The notes under the pieces were generated by a model that worked only from the letters and a program-made list of their open reading frames with translations, had not been told where the DNA came from and ran no database searches. A DNA stretch of 64,000 nt from Dendrolimus kikuchii. Its lineage: Eukaryota > Arthropoda > Insecta > Lepidoptera > Lasiocampidae. The stretch is from positions 11,604,401 through 11,668,400 of the forward strand of contig CM034405.1 in the NCBI GenBank assembly GCA_019925095.2, written 5' to 3'. Positions 1 to 10,104 of this stretch are shown here, one piece after another; position 1 is the stretch's first letter; each line of letters opens with the position of its first letter. The position numbers were made by a program, and so were the translations under genes.

Positions 1-1185
1 ATATTGTTACCGTCACAATGATATACTAAAAATTCATTTTGCGACATACTTCCATAGATTCTTGACATGTTATACAAAATATAAACGTTATACAGCAGAT
101 AGTATATAAGGCTGGACCGAGCAACTATTGTTAATGTAGTTTTCTCATTTAAATATTCATCATTAGTGTAGTATCCCTTTTTATGCAAAGTATTTTTCAA
201 TTTAGCTTTAAATTTAATGAAGGGCAGATCCAACACTTAATTCGGAATCTTATTGAAGAAGCGTATACTAACCTCCAAGAAAAAAGACACTACTTTTTGT
301 AATCAGAATCATGGCAGTATCAGTCATTGTCTAAGACATGCCTAATATTTAAAAACAATTAATACCCCAAGAAAGAGGACTGTACTTTTTGTAGTCTGAA
401 AAATGGCAGGCAGTATCAGTCTACTATTATACCTGGTATTGAAATTGTGAATATCCTTATATTGTTTGTAGGCAGTCATATTATTACGAATGTAAATTTT
501 ATTATTAAAAATGCCAATATATTTTTAATGATACAAACGCGCGACCTTCATAATTCCGATTTCCTTAAACCGTCATATGATAGACTCCTGAGGGCCGAGG
601 TCGTAAATGTACCTTATGGTTCTTTTTTGTAAAAAAAACAGCGTTGCCCCAAAGTAAAATATCATAGGACATGATACTATGAAAGTGACTAAAATAAACT
701 AATGTAGCAATCTTCTCATTAGTGAGTGCCGAACTCTTCTGGCTGCGTACGCAGCAGAACTAAGTTTTCCTGGAAGGCTAGATATATGTGTCCCAGTGCC
801 CCATTGGAGCTTTTGATCTAGGTTAATGCCTAAGGATACAGTTGAATGGACTAGGTTAAGCCTAGTCTCATTAAGAATAAAATTAACATCGTATTCTTTT
901 ACATTGAGCATAACAAAATTAACACATTTAGGTATTGTTCGGATTAAGTAATAAATTATTCGCAGTAAACCATTAAATATTTAAGTCAGGGCGCTGTTTA
1001 CGTCGTCAAAGTTCTGTTTATTTCTGTCAACTTTAAATATAAGTGACATGTCATCAGCAAACAATACTATCTCACATATATCATTAATAAAATAAGGCCT
1101 CGATTGTACCTCACATATATATAAAAAAGAATGTAAGCCATCATTTAAGTGAAAACTGTGTCGGAATAAGCAAATACTTATGCTT
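1..1185 (-). mobile_element. Degraded Jockey/CR1-like LINE, 3' half of the reverse transcriptase ORF
   Basis: Read on the minus strand, broken frames carry non-LTR reverse transcriptase landmarks in the right order. An FADD catalytic box with hydrophobic flanks (LFADDMSLIF) lies near 1035-1065. A thumb-region block (SLGINLDQKLQWG) lies near 780-860. A DILLWGNA-like block is near 640-660, and a C-terminal block (FFNKIPN, then FKAKLKNTL) is near 190-260. Frameshifts and stops separate these pieces, so the copy is dead. The 5' half, with endonuclease and fingers, is absent, as in typical 5'-truncated LINE insertions. It lies antisense to the host gene. The exact clade (Jockey versus CR1) is not decided by eye, and the lower boundary may lie outside the window. 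Confidence 0.65.
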
Positions 1186-1272
1186 TTTTTATTGCAGGAG
1201 TTCAGCAGACAGGCAGACGGCCCACTTGATGGAAAGCGGTTACCATCGCTTATGGACATTTGCAATATGCTC
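1182..1272 (-). repeat. 3' fragment of the dispersed A-tailed repeat (family D)
   Basis: On the minus strand this ends with the family's 3' module: a cataggcgatggtaacc-like block, a gggccgtctgcctgtctgct-like block, then CTGCAATAAAAAA. Fuller copies are at 20431-20734, 34065-34370 and 37125-37392. Only the last ~90 bases are present, consistent with a 5'-truncated retroposed copy. Confidence 0.7.
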
Positions 1273-1274
1273 TG

Positions 1275-1660
1275 GAAACTCGAAACAAACCGTTCCCGTT
1301 GAAAATTCCCGCGGGATTCTCGCGATATCAATATTACAAATTTTGTTACATAAAATTTGCTATCGATCAGTGAAAAATCACATTAGAATACGGTTCATCT
1401 TAAATAATTTCCAAAAAAATAATAATCTGCGGGGTTACCAGGATAAAAAGTAGAGCAGATTTTAAGTCTAAAAATTTGCTGGGAATCAGAGAAAACCGCA
1501 TCGAAATCGGCCCAGTACTTTTTACGTGAATTCCTTACAAACAGCCAACCATACAAGATACCTAAAAAAAATTGCATCGTGTCTCCATCGTTTGTACAGT
1601 TTATTTCAGTTGTTTTTTAAATAGCTTCAATGTACAGAACTGGCATTTTTAAATTGTTAT
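1275..1660 (-). mobile_element. Helitron fragment (same family as 9832-12168 and 45227-45628)
   Basis: The minus strand carries the family's diagnostic internal blocks: a 'gatgcaatttttttag' start block, 'gattcacgtaaaa', 'gccgatttcgatgcggtttt', and a CCCGCGGGAA-like GC block. Both ends are degraded and no clean TC or CTAG terminus is visible. Identification rests on similarity to the complete copy at 9832-12168. Confidence 0.55.
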
Positions 1661-1754
1661 AATATCGATTTTCATGTTCATTAAACTTAGTTTGGATAAC
1701 AGCTGAAACAATTTTTTTATGTTTTTTAAATTAATAAATTAGTATAGGATGTAA

Positions 1755-1836
1755 GAATAAGCCTAAATGGCACTCTGTTGTTCGTGCCTACCCCGCAAGG
1801 GAACTAGCGTGAAGTTATGTATGTATGTATGTAGTA
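1755..1836 (+). mobile_element. LINE 3' tail with (TATG)n end (family T)
   Basis: This is the end of a non-LTR retrotransposon ORF (…VVRAYPAREL-like) running straight into a TATG microsatellite tail (atgtatgtatgtatg). The same ending is seen at 6425-6577, 12310-12470, 17222-17490, 19818-19870 and 40808-41060. The coding end sits within ~10 bases of the tail, suggesting an RTE-like element with almost no 3' UTR. The clade is inferred. Confidence 0.6.
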
Positions 1837-3995
1837 TAGGATGGTCCGAGAAACTGTGTACAGCGTATATTTGCCAAAAAAGTTGAAATTGGATCAATTT
1901 AAAAATACATTTTGATTGATTCTTTAACTTTATAGTCCTTTAAATGTCTCGGTGCGTAGTAACAATAAGTACGAACTACTAAACTACACTACAAACGTTT
2001 TCATTTATATGTGTCACAGAATGATTACGTAATTCGGTATATTCGATAAATAAGTCCGTTTTTGCGTAATGGTAACATAATTTAGCATGATGCATGAAGT
2101 TCATTTAATTATACAAAATATTAATTAAATAACAACCGGTCGGGGTTTGTGAATAATCATGTGTCCGACCGTAGCACGAACAGATTTTTGTTTATGAATT
2201 AAATTAAACTTGTTATTTTTGTAATGGACTTTGAATTATTTACCAAAGCTTTCAGTGTTAATTTGTTTCTTTTAATATACAATTTGATCGAAATTGTTGG
2301 AAATACAGTAAACGTAAATAAATAAATATCAAGACTAAAGCTATAAAGGACACTTTGTAGTAGGTCATTTTATGTATCATAATATTTGGATAAAAATATA
2401 GGCAAAACTTTATATACATGAAAAAAGTTATTTCGTAATGTTTTTCTTTGGCAGAGATTTATGTTTGCTATTTTTTAAAACCAGTTTCTACATTTTCGAA
2501 AGAAAACTTGATTTTGTCTCAAAAAATAAAGTTATTGACAATTCAATTTGGTGCAAAATGATTACTTTATTGTCGAAAAAGTTTATTCTTTCTCACTTCA
2601 ACGGGTGTGGAATGTAAGCGTGTTTTACAGAAACACAAAGGTCCTGTGTTTGATTATAGTCTGTTTTTTACTGTGGTCTGGGTGTCTGGGATTGTCCGTA
2701 GTATATAATATACCTATATTATCCATAGAAAAAAAGCATAATTTGCTTAGCCTGGAAATTTTTGGGCCATGTGAAGTTTTTAAAAATACTGTTATGTCTA
2801 AGAACCACTTATTTTGTCCTTCATCTCTCATAGTTCCTACAAACTTGTTGGTAAAATGATTAGCAAGTATATTATCACCTACATCACCGTCGTTTGACAA
2901 TTAGTAACAGATCACACATTCGGAATTTCCAGAAATTTATTTAACCATCTAGAAGAAACTTTGAGACGATTTTTCCTTTACGCTGCGACATAAGGTGGTT
3001 TAATAGTTTTAATAAAAAAAATCCGAGGCCGGCCACTCGTTAGTGCCGCTTCTGGTATAGTAGATGTCCACGGACGGTGGTTACCATTTTCATTCTGTTG
3101 GATCATCTACATTGATCCCTGAGTTTGTAATTGAATTTATAAATTGAATGGAATTGTAATCGTAACTTCTGCCGGTTTTGGTAGTCTGTAAACCATATAG
3201 GCTCAATATCAAATCAATCTTGATTTGGCCGAGATTGATTTAATAGTTTTTAAAGACTACGGATGTTTGATTATCTGTCAGTCCAATAGATCTTGACTCA
3301 CACTGGCCTCTTTTTGTGAAAGTTGTAGTTGTTGTTAGGGGCCTGCTATTCTGCTAATGCTTTGCCCAGTGAAATATCTATTATACAATAAAATGCATTT
3401 ACAAATACAAATCCATAAAATCCGTATTTTAATGTTAAATTGTATTAGAGAAATGTATTCCGAAGATTATATTGTGTGTGTTCAGAGGACAAAGGTGCAG
3501 AATGAAAAATGAAATCGAGTCACGTGCAATTCCCGCGGGAGATTTCTGCAGAGTTCCTCCTGGACTCGTTGACCGATTTCGATTCTTCGCGTGAGATGGA
3601 TTCGAATTGAATAATCGATTGGAGATAGCGCTCCCGACGCCACTATTTCAATCTTGCTATCTAGTTTCCGAACAACAATTAGATGGTGTCTAAAGATAGT
3701 CACCAAAGCTACTATGCTTCTCTTGTACTATCGAAGTTTACTGTAGTCGTGGTTAAAATAAATTTAGCTTTGTTAAAATAGAAAATGCTATCTCGGTATT
3801 GATAGGTTTTTGGCGCCAATTGGTTTCAAGCACATATTCTTTTCTATATATCTATATTGTTTTTCTGTTCTTTTGGCCAAGTTTATTTGAGCCCTGTATA
3901 TCGCGGAGTTTTCTATTACTTGATTACTCTTTACAATGGCTTAATATATATTCTCCCAGCCAGACTTTTATGTTTCTGCGCATATTCTGTCTTAA
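1837..3995. other. Intronic or upstream AT-rich DNA, nothing recognised
   Basis: There is no coding block, repeat end or RNA gene I can support. The short open frames around 2548-2900 have no recognisable motif, splice signals or homologous block, and look like chance ORFs. Confidence 0.5.
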
Positions 3996-3997
3996 AG

Positions 3998-4292
3998 CAA
4001 CGGTAGCTTAGTGGCTAAAGCAATCACGGCTCCAATTTGTGTTTCAAATGATATGGCTGCAAATGACCGGAAAGCATTACTTGGGCTATTTTTCTGATTT
4101 AATATGTATATTGTTTACAATTATAGCGTACTGATGATGAAGGAAAACAATCGTGATTAAACCTACACATCGAGATAGTCGATGTACCAACTCTACCAAC
4201 CCGCTTTGGAGAAGCGTGATTAGTATGGTGTGCTTTCCCTTCTAATAATGAAGAGACCTCAGCCCAGCAGTGGGAAGTATATTAGCTTATAT
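3998..4292 (+). mobile_element. tRNA-headed SINE copy
   Basis: The head (gtagcttagtggctaaagc) resembles a tRNA A-box region. The body (gaaggaaaacaatcgtgatt, acacatcgagata) and tail (gaagagacctcagcccagcag, then tggga) match the copy at 7471-7765 block by block. Tails ending in 'gcccagcagtgggac' are characteristic of lepidopteran SINEs. It would be transcribed by Pol III if intact. This copy is diverged and probably inactive. Confidence 0.65.
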
Positions 4293-4295
4293 TAT

Positions 4296-5330
4296 AAATG
4301 TAGGTATATTCTGTGTTATTTCAGAAATTTATATCCGTTCGTTTTACAATTTGCATAGAAAAATGTCAAAAAATAGTCTGTATAGATTCGTCATGTCTAG
4401 TTCTAGTTTACATAGAAGGATTATAATAGCTAGATTTCCGAAATGTTACTAAGGATGTATACTGACAGTGCAGAAGTTCCATTGTAGATCAGCAGCATGT
4501 TGTTGTTGGGACTACTTCTAATATACCGAATGTACTTATATTAGCGATATTAACTACTTTCTGTTAGGTAGGACGTTACCATGTCTATTGATTTCCAGCA
4601 AAAAAGGCATTCAGATAATCGTTCTGTAAAACATAACTATTTACTCTATGCATTATATATAAGCCACTGTGTCGAAACTAGTATGCGGAGCCTTTGCGCT
4701 ATGCTATAAATATGGAATATATGTAGTTTAGTCGTGTATATATATGAGTATATATCGTATTTTAAAGGCCTTAATAGAATACAGTTAAAAAATCAGACAT
4801 GTATTCATGAATAGGCGTGATTGCGTGATAAAAGTCTATTCTCGCCTGAATGATCTGGCGGGCCCCTCGGTCTATACGCCGACGACTTTAATGTAGACTA
4901 CGTAATAACCACCTTTATTTTTACTGAATCAAAACAAATTTATTTTTCGAGTAAAAATGTAAAACATATTCTTATAGTTATCATATGTATGGCAGCATTT
5001 TATCACTCGCACTGTAAAAAATATTACATATATAAAACATATTATGTTCTGAAAGTCAGATATTAAAGCCTCAGGCAAATTGTCTTACGACAAGCAACAT
5101 GACAATAAGCTTTAAGATACTAGATGGTTCATTTGTGGCTTTCAATTTGGATAAATCAACCAAAGTGATTCATATTATAAACGTAAAATTCTGTAAGTTT
5201 CAACTAAATTGATTCAATTTCGGTGATCCGTGTAACATCAGCTTTAGTTGTCTTTAGTTATATAGAAAAACTACGTGGTTAAGAGATAATTTGATTTTCT
5301 TTATAAAGTGAAAAGTTTGGACGATGTCAT
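4296..5330. other. AT-rich DNA, nothing recognised
   Basis: No coding, RNA or repeat signature was found. The only open frame (4270-4452) overlaps the SINE tail and has no motif. Confidence 0.45.
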
Positions 5331-5590
5331 GAATAAAACTACGTTTTAATGGTTTCGGGTGCTGTATTTTATTTGATTATTATTTTTCTGACGTTTCGGC
5401 TACGTTTTAGTAGTCGTGATCACGGAAGACAAAAATGTCAAGTGTCAATGAGTATTATTAAAGTTTTATTGACCTTATCGCCAGCTTGTTCAATTATTTA
5501 GTTTTAATTTTTGTTTACGGTTATTCCTATTATTTTATATAAAATTAAAATAGGTGGGAGCTAAAATAAATCCCACCCATTTTATTTTAA
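5331..5590 (+). mobile_element. Penelope-like terminal repeat (pLTR) fragment
   Basis: It begins aataaaactacgttttaa and runs through the gacgtttcggct...cgtgatcacggaag block shared with both arms of the foldback element at 10105-11685 and with 23770-24235 and 35905-36050. Its last ~65 bases fold back on themselves (ttaaaataggtggga against tcccacccattttattttaa). No coding region remains. The Helitron at 5591 abuts it directly. Confidence 0.65.
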
Positions 5591-6009
5591 TCTATATATA
5601 TAAAGATTACTATTTAACTTGCAAAAATTGCCGTGTCTCGCTTAATCTCGAGAAAGGCTGGACTGATTTGACTAATTTTGGTTTTGAATTATTTGTGGAA
5701 GTCCAGGGAAGGTTTAAAAGGTGAGTAAATATGAAAAAAATGCTTGGAACATAGTAAAAACAACAATTTCGATTTCCCTTATAAACTATTCCTACCTGTC
5801 AAACATTTGATGTTCGTCCCGTCATTTAGAAATATATTAAGTTTAAAAGTTTTTTTTTATTTTTTTTGGTTTTGAATGTCAAACGTTTGATGTTCGTTCC
5901 GGTTAAGTTTTGACCACATTTTTTAATACAGTTGAAACATTCTGCAATTATCATTCAGCTTTTTTATTTATTGATCCTGAGGCGGTACAAAGTTTGCAGG
6001 GTCAGCTAG
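5591..6009 (+). mobile_element. Non-autonomous Helitron, near-complete
   Basis: It starts TCTATATATATAAAG and ends ...GGGTCAGCTAG. It is flanked by A on the left and T on the right, the A|T target expected for Helitrons, with no target duplication. Internal text (attgccgtgtctcgcttaat, ggctggactgatttg) matches the type of short Helitron abundant in Lepidoptera. It has no Rep/helicase coding capacity. Confidence 0.75.
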
Positions 6010-6021
6010 TATTATATAAAA

Positions 6022-6390
6022 CTAGCTGTACCCGGCAGACGTTGTCCTGCCCTTAGAAATAAAAATTTAGAACCCGATTGCAGAGACATTTACCGGGATC
6101 AATGGTTAATTTAAACCATTCTCGAATCCACTTTAATAAAAACAAAAAAACCATCGAAATAGGTCCCACCGTTTAGGAAGACTTTAGCGGTGCCACCTAC
6201 CGGTAGATCTATAATATTAACCATCCCCGGATCCACTTGTACACACATAAAAATAATTTCATCTAAATCTTGGAACTTGATTGCAGCGCCATCTACCTGG
6301 TTCAAATTTGAATCTATACCATCACGGGACTCACTTGAACACATACAAAAATAATTCCACCTAAATGTTGGAACCCGATTACAGCTAAAT
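6022..6390 (-). mobile_element. Helitron, reverse orientation, degraded 5' end
   Basis: On the minus strand the 3' end reads ...ggcagacaacgtctgccggg-like then CAGCTAG, beginning at 6022 with the target T (A on plus) at 6021. The body repeats a 'gaacccgattgcag' block two to three times, and the 5' TC terminus is not recognisable. It is the same family as 8784-8986. It faces the Helitron at 5591-6009 end to end, with only 12 bases between. Confidence 0.6.
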
Positions 6391-6424
6391 TAATTATTTT
6401 ACATGTATTTTATCAAGCCTGTCA

Positions 6425-6577
6425 GGAGCCTTAAGAACAAACGAGCGTGCATGACAAGAGGTATGAATGTCAAAGAAGCAAGTGAGGTGTGTAAGAATGG
6501 GCCTAAATGGCGCTCTGTTGTTCGTGCCTACCCCGCAAGGGAACTGGCGTGAAGTTATGTATGTATGTATGTATGTA
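6425..6577 (+). mobile_element. LINE 3' tail with (TATG)n end (family T)
   Basis: Coding remnants of the retrotransposon C-terminus (…MNVKEASEVCKNGPKW-like, then VVRAYPARELA) end at a stop and run into gttatgtatgtatgtatgta. It is 5' truncated. Confidence 0.65.
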
Positions 6578-6722
6578 TTTTATCAATAAAATAACTCCGA
6601 CCGAAGCATCTGTTTTAAACGATATTCAGTTTTTTTACATCTTCTTTGACGATATTTGCAGCACGCATTCTGTCAATTCTATGCCAAACGTCATAAGGTT
6701 ACATTAAAAAAAAATATAATGT

Positions 6723-6758
6723 TTAGCGCTTTGGACAATATATTGTCCAAAGCGCTAA
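6723..6758. repeat. Perfect 36-bp palindrome
   Basis: Two 18-base arms, ttagcgctttggacaata and its exact reverse complement, meet with no spacer. No mobile-element ends flank it. Confidence 0.9.
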
Positions 6759-6779
6759 GGTTAGGTTAGAAATTAGAAG

Positions 6780-7300
6780 ACATACCTTAATCCAGAAACA
6801 CTGTTCAATGTATTGTTATATGCTTGTACAAGCCCGTGGTCAGCAATAGGACGTATACAGGCGAGTAACATTATTTAATTCACGGACGTACCAAAATAAC
6901 ATCATATAAGAAAAAAATATATTAAAAAAGAAAGCAAAATATCATGCAAATGTATTCGATGCAAACACGAGGGTGTTTGACTACGTATCCTCATGTGCCT
7001 TGAAATATTTCGCGTGGCACGCCCTCTTTCATCGGCCGCGTTGCAAATTATCATAATGCATGCAACGAGTCGCCGATTTCATCGTTCGAAGCAATAACGA
7101 ATGCGTGGGGAAGCGAATTTAATAAAAACGGAATATAGGAATATTTTTGATATTTAATCCTACCTCACTTTCCGCATCGTTTACAACGCCAGATTAGCTA
7201 AGAGATTACTTTAAGTTAAGCCAATATTATACGGTTCATTTCTGTCATTCAATTCGTATGAATCAACCATAGTGATCCATATACTGGAATCACATATAAA
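6780..7300. other. Nothing recognised
   Basis: Mostly AT-rich sequence with no ORF, repeat terminus or RNA gene that I can support. Confidence 0.4.
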
Positions 7301-7302
7301 AA

Positions 7303-7440
7303 TGAACTTACAGACTAAAGCTATGTATATCTAATTTTATACAAAGGGCGGTCTTATCGCTAAATAGCGATCTCTTCCAGACAACCCCAGGAATGAATTG
7401 GGATGATAATGGCGATGGTGGTATACGTAACGTATAGTAC
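7303..7440 (-). mobile_element. CR1/Jockey-like LINE 3' UTR fragment
   Basis: On plus it reads aacttacagactaaagc, gggcggtcttatcgctaaat and gatctcttccagacaacc. These are the reverse complement of the 3' end of the LINE at 21736-23335. Similar truncated tails occur at 9430-9540, 12169-12275, 18540-18640 and 20762-20860. Confidence 0.6.
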
Positions 7441-7470
7441 AAACTATATATATATATATATCATAAGTCG

Positions 7471-7765
7471 TGATAGCGTATTAGCGTAGCGCACGCGTTC
7501 CAAACTGAAAGGGCGCGGTTTCGATTCTGGGTGGAACGCTTGCACCATTTAGGCAGTTTTCTGACCTAATGTGCATATTGTTACAATTACCACTTGATAA
7601 CAACAGTGAAGGAAAACATCGTGATGCAACCTGCACATCGAGATAACCGTTTTATCAAACCTGTCAAGCCGCCTTGGACAAGCATGACGGGTATACTGTC
7701 TGTTCCCCTATAACGGGAGGCCTGAGCCCAGCAGTGGGACATTTTTATGGGCTGTTATTATTATA
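7471..7765 (+). mobile_element. tRNA-headed SINE copy
   Basis: The head contains an A-box-like segment (attagcgtagcgcacgcgt) and a B-box-like segment (gcggtttcgattctgggtgg), as in tRNA-derived SINEs. The body (cagtgaaggaaaacatcgtg, cctgcacatcgagataacc) and tail (ggaggcctgagcccagcagt, then gggac) match the copy at 3998-4292. It ends in an AT-rich tail. Confidence 0.7.
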
Positions 7766-7861
7766 TATATTAAATTTAATCTTAGATAGATAGAATCTTG
7801 AATACAGTTCTTTGGGCCGGCTTAATTGGTGTGATACCACGCTCTCACACAATATTGGCGT

Positions 7862-8128
7862 GAATAGTGTTTCGTGCGATGAATAAGAGTGAGTTCCAAT
7901 GGCCCTCTTCACCCTCCCCTTACCCAATTTTCCCTATCCTGTCCCCTATTCCAATTCCATATCCTATATCGTCAATCTCATCCTTCATTCCATATTCTTT
8001 ATCGTATCCTAAAGGCTGGGATCAGGTTGGCTTCGCCCCTGGTGTTACAAACGTCTGTAGGCGACGGAAAGTACTTTCCATTAGAACGGCCGTCTGCCTG
8101 GTTATCAGCTTCACAATAAAAAATATAT
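7862..8128 (+). repeat. Dispersed A-tailed repeat with pyrimidine-rich head (family P)
   Basis: A long tract of CCCT/CCTATC motifs (7904-8010) is followed by 'taaaggctggg' and the 3' module 'taggcgacggaaagt...ggccgtctgcctgg...aataaaaaat'. The same layout is at 9145-9372. The 3' module matches family D (for example 20431-20734), so the two families share an ending but have different heads. Confidence 0.6.
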
Positions 8129-8129
8129 A

Positions 8130-8783
8130 AACTTGTGTTATTCAATGTTATTGAATATAGACGTGTACTTTCATATCTATGCCTTTCAACCATATTGATT
8201 CCATTTGGTTGACCGGTCTAATATCAACATTGGGTTTTCTTTTGATGATTAGGTTGTCTGGAACAGAGATGACTACATGATTAGATTGGGTGAAAGAGAT
8301 GGCTTCAAGCGATTGTTATGCCCATTGTTTTGCCAAGAATGTATTGTAAATATGTATTTGTAATTGTTTATTTTGTTGAACAATTAAGTGTTGTTATCTA
8401 TCTTTTGAACTTTGGCAGCGAAAAGAGCAGAATCAAGGTGAATAAATAATAATTCAATGCGGGTATGTTGTTTATACTGTTTATTGTTGTATACATTAGT
8501 ACTAATTTAAAACATATTACAATAAATTCTAATATAATAACTTAGATAATAAGATCGTGCGTTTGAAATCTAATAACTTAACACATACTCACACATACTA
8601 ATTCATGTCCTAGAAATAACTCTATTTAATAACTTTGGGTAAAAAGATAAAGTAAATGTGGTTCAAGGCTTAAGCCACTAAACACGAACTTATGTATTCT
8701 CCATATCATAACATAACCATATTGGAATAATATATTTCCTTTGATCACTTCAGTATTACTAGTGTGTTTAATTTTATCATGCA
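8130..8783. other. Nothing recognised
   Basis: AT-rich, with no supportable feature. Confidence 0.4.
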
Positions 8784-8986
8784 CTAGCTGTCCCGGCAGA
8801 CGTTGTTCTGCCCTGAAGAAATAAAATTTAGAACCCGATTTCAGCGCCACCTACCGGGTACAATTGTGAATCTAAACCGTCCTCGAATCCATTTGAACAC
8901 ACACAAAAAAAAACATTCAAATCGGTCCAGCCGTTTAGGAGGAGTTCACTGTCAACACACGTATAGAAGAATTATATATATAAAGA
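8784..8986 (-). mobile_element. Short non-autonomous Helitron, complete
   Basis: On the minus strand it starts TCTTTATATATATAATTC and ends ...CGTCTGCCGGGACAGCTAG. The flanking A and T fit the A|T target. At ~203 bases it carries only the ends plus the 'gaacccgattt' block. It is in the same family as 6022-6390 and 25340-25767. Confidence 0.75.
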
Positions 8987-9144
8987 TTTTCTAAATAACA
9001 AGAACGGCTTGCGTTAGATGTTCAAAGATATCTAAGATGACGGGAGCATTACACAACAGATTGAATTAATGCATGAAAACTCTTTATTGTTCACATTATT
9101 ATGCTGGAATCATTACTATTTACTTGATTACAGATCCTAGGGCG

Positions 9145-9372
9145 GCTCGAACGGTGCGACACGATTAGCCTTGAGTTCCGTTGGCCCATTTCTCCCCTCC
9201 CCCTATTCCCTTTCCCTATCCTATTCCCCTCTATTCAATTCCTCCTGTCTTAATCACTCTATCCCACTTCTCTTTTTCCATCCCACTCTAAAGGCTGGCA
9301 ACGCGTTAGTTTCTAATATCACTTTACATTAGATTGGGCGTGTGCCTGTTTGCCAGCTTCGCCATAAAATTA
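9145..9372 (+). repeat. Dispersed A-tailed repeat with pyrimidine-rich head (family P)
   Basis: The CCCCTCCCCCTATTCCC-type tract at 9190-9290 is followed by 'taaaggctggcaacgcgtta' and a 3' module ending 'gtgcctgtttgccagcttcg', then 'ccataaaa'. It parallels 7862-8128. Confidence 0.6.
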
Positions 9373-9429
9373 AAAACCTGAAATAAAAGAACAATAAAAT
9401 TGAAAATATGGAGACATTTGCATTAGAAT

Positions 9430-9540
9430 AATGGGCGGCCTTACCGCTCCGCTCATAGCGGTCTTTTCAGGGCAACCTGGGGCCCAATTCTGCTATTACT
9501 ATCTCGTCAAAATGGCCGGACACTATCGTCTCAATCATAG
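9430..9540 (-). mobile_element. CR1/Jockey-like LINE 3' tail fragment
   Basis: The 'gggcggccttaccgct' and 'agcggtcttttcagggcaac' blocks match the reverse complement of the LINE 3' UTR at 23210-23275, with divergence. Short and 5' truncated. Confidence 0.45.
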
Positions 9541-10092
9541 GTTTGCCTGATTTCGGTATTCTGTTAATTCCAACGGCGTGCCGGTACGCGTTATAAATAT
9601 TTAGGTATAAACAAAAACTCGCCAAATAAATGATAAAAAATTAATTTTGGTAGCTTTTTAAAATTCATTTCGGCTAACATCATTTCTGCTAGTGGTAATA
9701 CCAATTTCTTTCTACTATTATTTTGTCGCGACGATATCAAGAAGATATTGTAGATGCAATAGAATTTTTGACACTACCGCAATGGAATCGTACTTTGGAT
9801 ATATTCGCAAAATTACTTTCTAATAGATAAATCTATATATTATAAAATTCTAAACATGCCATGTCTGTACATTGAAGCTCTTTAAAAAAAAACAACTAGA
9901 ATTTAGACTATATAAACGATGTAATGATGATGCAATTTTTTTAGATTTCTTGTGTTTGTCGGTTTGTCTGTTTGTTCGGGATTCACATAAAAACTACGGG
10001 GCAGATTTCGATGCGGTTTTCATTCACCGACAGCAAATTCTAACATTTAAAATCTCGGCTACTTTTTTATCCCGCGGGATTTTTTCTGGGAG

Positions 10093-10104
10093 CAGTTTGA
10101 AGTT
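10093..10104. repeat. Left 12-bp target-site duplicate
   Basis: cagtttgaagtt here is repeated exactly at 11686-11697 and brackets the Penelope-like element. The related Helitron copy at 45541-45565 has this site once and uninterrupted. Confidence 0.85.

Noticed and set aside
2548..2900. Overlapping ~100-codon frames on both strands
   Set aside because: No motif, no splice signals and AT-rich composition. Chance frames.
7441..7765. A functional tRNA gene at the tRNA-like head
   Set aside because: No full cloverleaf or acceptor stem. The head is followed by a SINE body shared with other copies.
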